In this document: positions 60,240 through 64,000 of the stretch, piece after piece
How positions within the stretch are numbered: position 1 is the stretch's first letter
Layout of the letters: each line of letters starts with the position of its first letter
Assembly: GCF_041146395.1 (NCBI RefSeq)
Contig: NC_091006.1
Coordinates: 10,360,001 to 10,424,000 of the forward strand
Origin: Eulemur rufifrons
Lineage: Eukaryota > Chordata > Mammalia > Primates > Lemuridae
DNA: 64,000 bases
Direction: 5' to 3'
Program-made: the position numbers and the translations under genes
Notes under the pieces: generated by a model
The model's input: only the letters and a program-made list of their open reading frames with translations
Database searches by the model: none
What the model was told of the DNA's origin: nothing

Positions 60240-60430
60240 TCTCAATGTGAACTATTTCTTGTGTATCTTGGCCAGTAGGATTCATTGAGTGCTTGCCATA
60301 TCCCATGTTAAGCCCGTCATAGAAGAGAGCGAGCTCGAATCACTACCCAGTGAGTAGGCCAGGCACTATGCTATGCCCATTTTAAAAATGGGAAAACTGA
60401 GGCTTGGAGAGGTGCAGGGATGTGTCCTTT
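60240..60430 (-). repeat. MIR/L2 fragment (minus)
   Basis: TTCATTGAGTGCTTGCCATA and CCCATTTTAAAAATGGGAAAACTGAGG. Confidence 0.55.
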
Positions 60431-61034
60431 TGAGGGCCTGGCTTTGAAGGTTTTTTCAAAGTTGAATGAGATCAGAGAGGCAAGAGTCATGCCAGGGCAT
60501 GGATCCGAGGGAGCTGGGGTGGGGGTGGGGGATTCAGGGAAGGCTGTCTGGAGGAGGAGTGAGAGTGGCCAGGAAATCAGCTTCCAGAACTTTCTGATGG
60601 AGGGCTTGGATGGAAGTAGAACACTCTCTGGGAGGCCGAGGTACCACCCGCAGCAGAGCAGTGCCCCTCCTCAGGCCCGCAGGACACCAGAGGTATTGAT
60701 AGGAGGAGAGAGTGAGGCTGCTTGGTGACATCCTAGGGACACATCTGTGATAGCACAGGCTGTTATGACGTCTGAGTGATTCGCCAATTGCCTGATAGGA
60801 CAAGCATCGCTAGTCATGCCCTGTGGGGGAGGATGAGGATGGGAGGAAGTGACAGGCCATGGGAGATTGAGGGGGACGTAGGCATGCAGAGGCCAGGGAC
60901 TCAGGAGCTGAGGGATGTGTCTCTTGGAGGGCTGGGTGTGAGGGTCCATCTTTGTGGGCTGGGTCTAGTGGAGGAGCTCAGGCTTCAAGGGGGCACCGCT
61001 GGGGTCCGTCACAGTCATTTTGGGGTGGGATCAG

Positions 61035-61165
61035 CCCAGAGACTGCTGGGATCAGGGACTTCTGTTTTGTTCACTGCTGTGTCTCCCTATCACCTAGGGC
61101 AGTAACTGGGAGACACAGTAGGTGCTCAGTATATCTTTGTTGAATGAATGAATGAAATGAAAGGG
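61035..61165 (+). repeat. L2 terminus (plus)
   Basis: TTGTTCACTGCTGTGTCTCC, GTAGGTGCTCAGTATATCTT, TGAATGAATGAATGA. Confidence 0.8.
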
Positions 61166-61299
61166 GTCAGCACTCTGTGGGACTCAGTTTACCCTCTTGC
61201 TAACAGCCGTGGCCATTGGGCTGCCTCAACCAAGGGCGTCGCTAAGAATATCCCTCCCCACCCTGCGTCTCAGATCCCACATCTCGCTTCTCCACTGGG

Positions 61300-62465
61300 A
61301 TGCGAGCGAGCAAAAAGAGTTCGCGCCTTCGGTGGGCCCCGCCCACTCGTGACGTCACCTGCGGCTCGCTCCGGGATCCCGACCCTTGGCCCTCCCTTGG
61401 GACGGGGTGGACAGGAACCCGGGAGTCCAGACTCGGGCCCTCCCCCGGGAGCAGGCTGCCCTGGCAGGATTACGCAACCGGTCGCCGCGTCCCGAGGGAG
61501 GTCGCCGGACGTCCTGGCCCGGCCGGGGACAATGGGCGAGGACTGCCCCTCCTGCAGGAGCCTGGAAGTGGCAAGGGCTCCCCGCTTCTGATTCACCCTT
61601 GTTTCCGGCCCAATTCAGTCTCTTCCTTCTCCTCAGGGATCCTTATCTCCCCCGAAGTCTCTCCCCTCACTCCTCGCACCCCCCACAATTCAGCTCCTTC
61701 TCCGACCCTGCCAATCTCTGTCCTCTGCGCCCGCACCCCCACTTTCAGACCTCCTAACTCCATCGACCCCCCACCAAATTCCCGCCCTCACACCCATCCC
61801 TTGTCATTCCTGAATGCCCTGATCTTCCAGTTTCCCTTGTCCCTCCGTCACTCACCCTCCCGGGCCCCCTTCCAGCTCCCTCAAACTCCCCTCCCGCCCC
61901 CGCCCTCCCAGGCCTGTCCCTTGGCTCCCCCGAACTTTGCCGGGTAACTCTGCCCAAGCTCTTCCCTGCTCCCCTCAAACTGACCCCTGATACTTTTTCA
62001 CGTCCCCTAATTCCAGCCTCCCGGTCCCTTTCTGTCTCCCCGAAACTGCCCCAGTGTCCCTACCTCGATCCCCAAATCCTGACTCCATTCCCCCCCTCCC
62101 CAAGCCAGCACCCCGACCCCCGGCCACTCCCCGTCCCCCCCACCCCCGGGCCCCAGCCGCCCGCGGCCCTCCCCGCCCGCTCCCACGCCGGGCGCGGGTT
62201 CCCAGGCCGCCCCCCCGCGGTGGCCCAGAGACCCAGTTTGCGGCGGCAAAACATTGGTCTCCGAGCAACAGGCCCCGCCCGCCCGGCCGGCGAGCTCCGA
62301 GCCGGGCCGCGGGGGGCAGGGCGGCCGGCGGGGCGCCCGGCGGGGACTGAGCGCCCAGGTCGGCGCGCGGAACTCCCGGCCTTGGCCTCCAGAGGCCAGA
62401 GGCGCAGAGACCTGGAAACCGAGACACAGCAACGCGGAAATACAGAGATCCGGGCCCCGGAGCAA
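61300..62465. promoter_or_regulatory. GC island C with a palindromic CRE
   Basis: About 1.1 kb, GC-rich and repeat-free, with two CpG-dense ends (61,310-61,560 and 62,100-62,460) around a C/T-rich middle. TGACGTCA (full CRE) at 61,350-61,357 overlaps an E-box CACCTG. ATTGG (inverted CCAAT) near 62,253. CGG/CGC-rich runs. No exon recognised. It could be a promoter (for example for a long upstream ERCC1 transcript or a lncRNA) or an activity-responsive enhancer. Confidence 0.5.
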
Positions 62466-62639
62466 GAAACTCGAAGTGCATGGCGGCTGAAGCCACAGGG
62501 AGCTAGCCGGTAGGACGCCGAGATAAGGAGAGACCATGCCACAGATCGAGCAGGAAAGAGGCCCAGAAATATACACAGAGATAGTGCGATTAAACTCAGG
62601 CAACACTGAGACCCGCAGAGATGCCCCTGATGGCAGGAG

Positions 62640-62825
62640 AATCGGTCACTGATCGTGAGGGCCTTTGCACTCTGTCCCAGGGACTTCCCCTGTCTGACTC
62701 TCAGTTTCCGTATCTGTAAAATGGCGACATTAATACGCAGCGCTTAGCAAATAGGGCTGTGGTGACGATTCAGCAAATTCACACACCCAGGGCCTGTAGC
62801 ACAATTCCTGGCATATACCGTTCAT
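62640..62825 (+). repeat. MIR (plus)
   Basis: CTCTCAGTTTCCGTATCTGT, AAAATGGCGACATTAATACG, GCACAATTCCTGGCATATACC. Confidence 0.75.
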
Positions 62826-62827
62826 CG

Positions 62828-63510
62828 TTCATTCAGTCAACAGGTATTTATTGAGCATCTACTATGTGCCAGCACTGGTAACACCGTGGGTACACAGCAA
62901 TGAACAGGACAAAGATCTCTGTCCTCCTGAGCTTACTCTCTGGTAGTGGGGAGGAGGATGGCCAACAATAAATAAACAAATAAGTAAATTATTTAGTTCA
63001 TTGGAAAGTAGTAAGTCCTGGGGAAGCAGAGAGGGGGGACTAGGAGTTGCCATTTCAAAGGGAGTGGTCAGGGAAGGCCTAAATGAGAGTGTGATGTTTG
63101 AGCAAAGGCCAGAATTTGGGGAGGTTAAAGCCATGCAGGTATCTGGGCTAAGAGCATCCCAATCAAAGGGAATGACAAGTGCAGAGGCCTTAAGGTGGGC
63201 ACCTCTGGCAATGTTGGAGGAACAGGAAGGAGGCCAGTGTGGCTGGAGCAGAGAGAATGAAGAGAGGGGACTGGCAGCAGAGGTGGTCACAGAGACCGAG
63301 GGCTGATCCTGCAGGGCCTTACGGCCAGAGTGAGACCTTTGACTTTTACTGAATGGGGAGCCGTGGGAGGGTTTTGAGTCAAAGAGGGACAAAAGCTGAT
63401 TTAGATTTTAACAGGATCCCTCTGGCTGTATGTGGGGAACAGAATTAGGAGGATAAGGGTGGAGGCAGGGAGACCAGTCACCGCAGGGGTCCAGGCAAGA
63501 GGTGATGATG
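62828..63510 (-). repeat. Long L2 (minus)
   Basis: CATTCAGTCAACAGGTATTT, GAGCATCTACTATGTGCCAG, AATAAATAAACAAATAAGT, GGTCAGGGAAGGCCTAAATG, GGCCAGTGTGGCTGGAGCAG, GGGGAGCCGTGGGAGGGTTT. One of the best preserved L2 copies here. Confidence 0.92.
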
Positions 63511-63609
63511 ACGTGGACTAGGAGGTCTCAGGGATCAGATTCAGGAAGTGTTTGAACTTAAGATCTCCAGAATTTGCCAAAAAGCACATTCACAGCAAGT
63601 CCTCAACAG

Positions 63610-63770
63610 ATGGCAGCGCTTGCCATTATGTTAGGTGGCACTCACAACATCCCCATGGAAGTCATTATTATCCCCATTATACAGATGCAGAAACTGAGGC
63701 CCAAAGAGATCACTCACCTTGCTCAAGGACTCATGGCTCAGGCTAGCTCCAAAGATGGTACCTATCTATT
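63610..63770 (-). repeat. MIR (minus)
   Basis: TCATTATTATCCCCATTATAC, AGATGCAGAAACTGAGGCCC, CACCTTGCTCAAGGACTC. Confidence 0.75.
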
Positions 63771-64000
63771 AGGGTGGCTATTGCCAAGTCCACACATCCA
63801 GACATAACATCCGCAGTGTCTGGAGCTACATCCAAACTTACACTCATCCATGTGAGCCCCAGGACTCCTGGAGCTGTGTTCTCATCAGCCACACCCAGCT
63901 GAAAGTGGGGGCCTGATGGGGAGAATGCTGCCTGACTAGTGTTTGGGTTGTCAGGCAGTCACCTATGCTGGCCTGGGACACTTGCTTAGAGGCAGGCAGG
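63770..64000. other. Right edge, unique sequence
   Basis: No exon or repeat recognised. Confidence 0.3.

Noticed and set aside
61300..61947. 215-codon open frame in GC island C
   Set aside because: Pro/Ser-rich translation typical of stop-poor CpG DNA. No splice or start context support and no known protein similarity.
62007..62606. 199-codon open frame on the minus strand in GC island C
   Set aside because: Gly/Arg-rich, composition-driven. Overlapping frames in all phases are equally open.

Overview
This is a 64 kb window of primate nuclear DNA. The coding content matches the DNA-repair cluster of human chromosome 19q13.32. I recognise, left to right, the 5' tip of ERCC2 (minus strand), PPP1R13L/iASPP complete (minus), POLR1G/CD3EAP complete (plus) and ERCC1 complete (minus). 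After that come about 21 kb of non-coding DNA to the right edge. Human synteny puts FOSB next beyond this edge, but no FOSB exon lies in the window. The Alu elements give the lineage. Most of the younger ones carry the strepsirrhine (lemur-type) form: CTCTGGGAGGCC in the left arm, a long middle A-rich segment with a TATATGGACAGCTAAAAATATATATAG-like stretch, and GTGAGCTAGGCTGACGCCACGG in the right arm. I infer a lemuriform primate; the species cannot be fixed from the sequence.

Layout. 1-260: ERCC2 exon 1 and promoter (two opposed CCAAT boxes and an NRF1 palindrome). 260-8,450: gene-free, filled with L2, MIR, Alu, MaLR LTR pieces and an old L1. 8,455-22,800: PPP1R13L, 12 coding exons that join in frame to 830 codons plus a probable non-coding first exon. 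22,800-24,537: a short, GC-rich, divergent promoter region with three ZNF143/THAP11-type motifs. 24,537-26,640: POLR1G, three exons, 511 codons. 26,680-42,480: ERCC1, nine coding exons, 298 codons, with large Alu-rich introns and a 35-bp minisatellite. POLR1G and ERCC1 converge tail to tail, with about 70 bp between their poly(A) signals. 42,500-64,000: no coding exon. Dense nested repeats are broken by three GC-rich unique islands (about 46.78-47.06, 58.05-58.48 and 61.3-62.46 kb). They carry MEF2, AP-1, CTCF and full CRE motifs and look like distal regulatory elements or unannotated promoters.

How the genes relate. ERCC2 (XPD helicase of TFIIH) and ERCC1 (partner of the XPF nuclease) act in nucleotide excision repair. 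PPP1R13L inhibits p53-family transcription. POLR1G is an RNA polymerase I subunit. Their adjacency is ancient synteny, not an operon. Nothing here looks like an undescribed protein system. The least explained part is regulatory: the two MEF2-bearing GC islands share a small motif arrangement, and a third island has a palindromic CRE. Repeat coordinates are approximate (about 10-30 bp), and family names are from memory of consensus sequences, not from a search.
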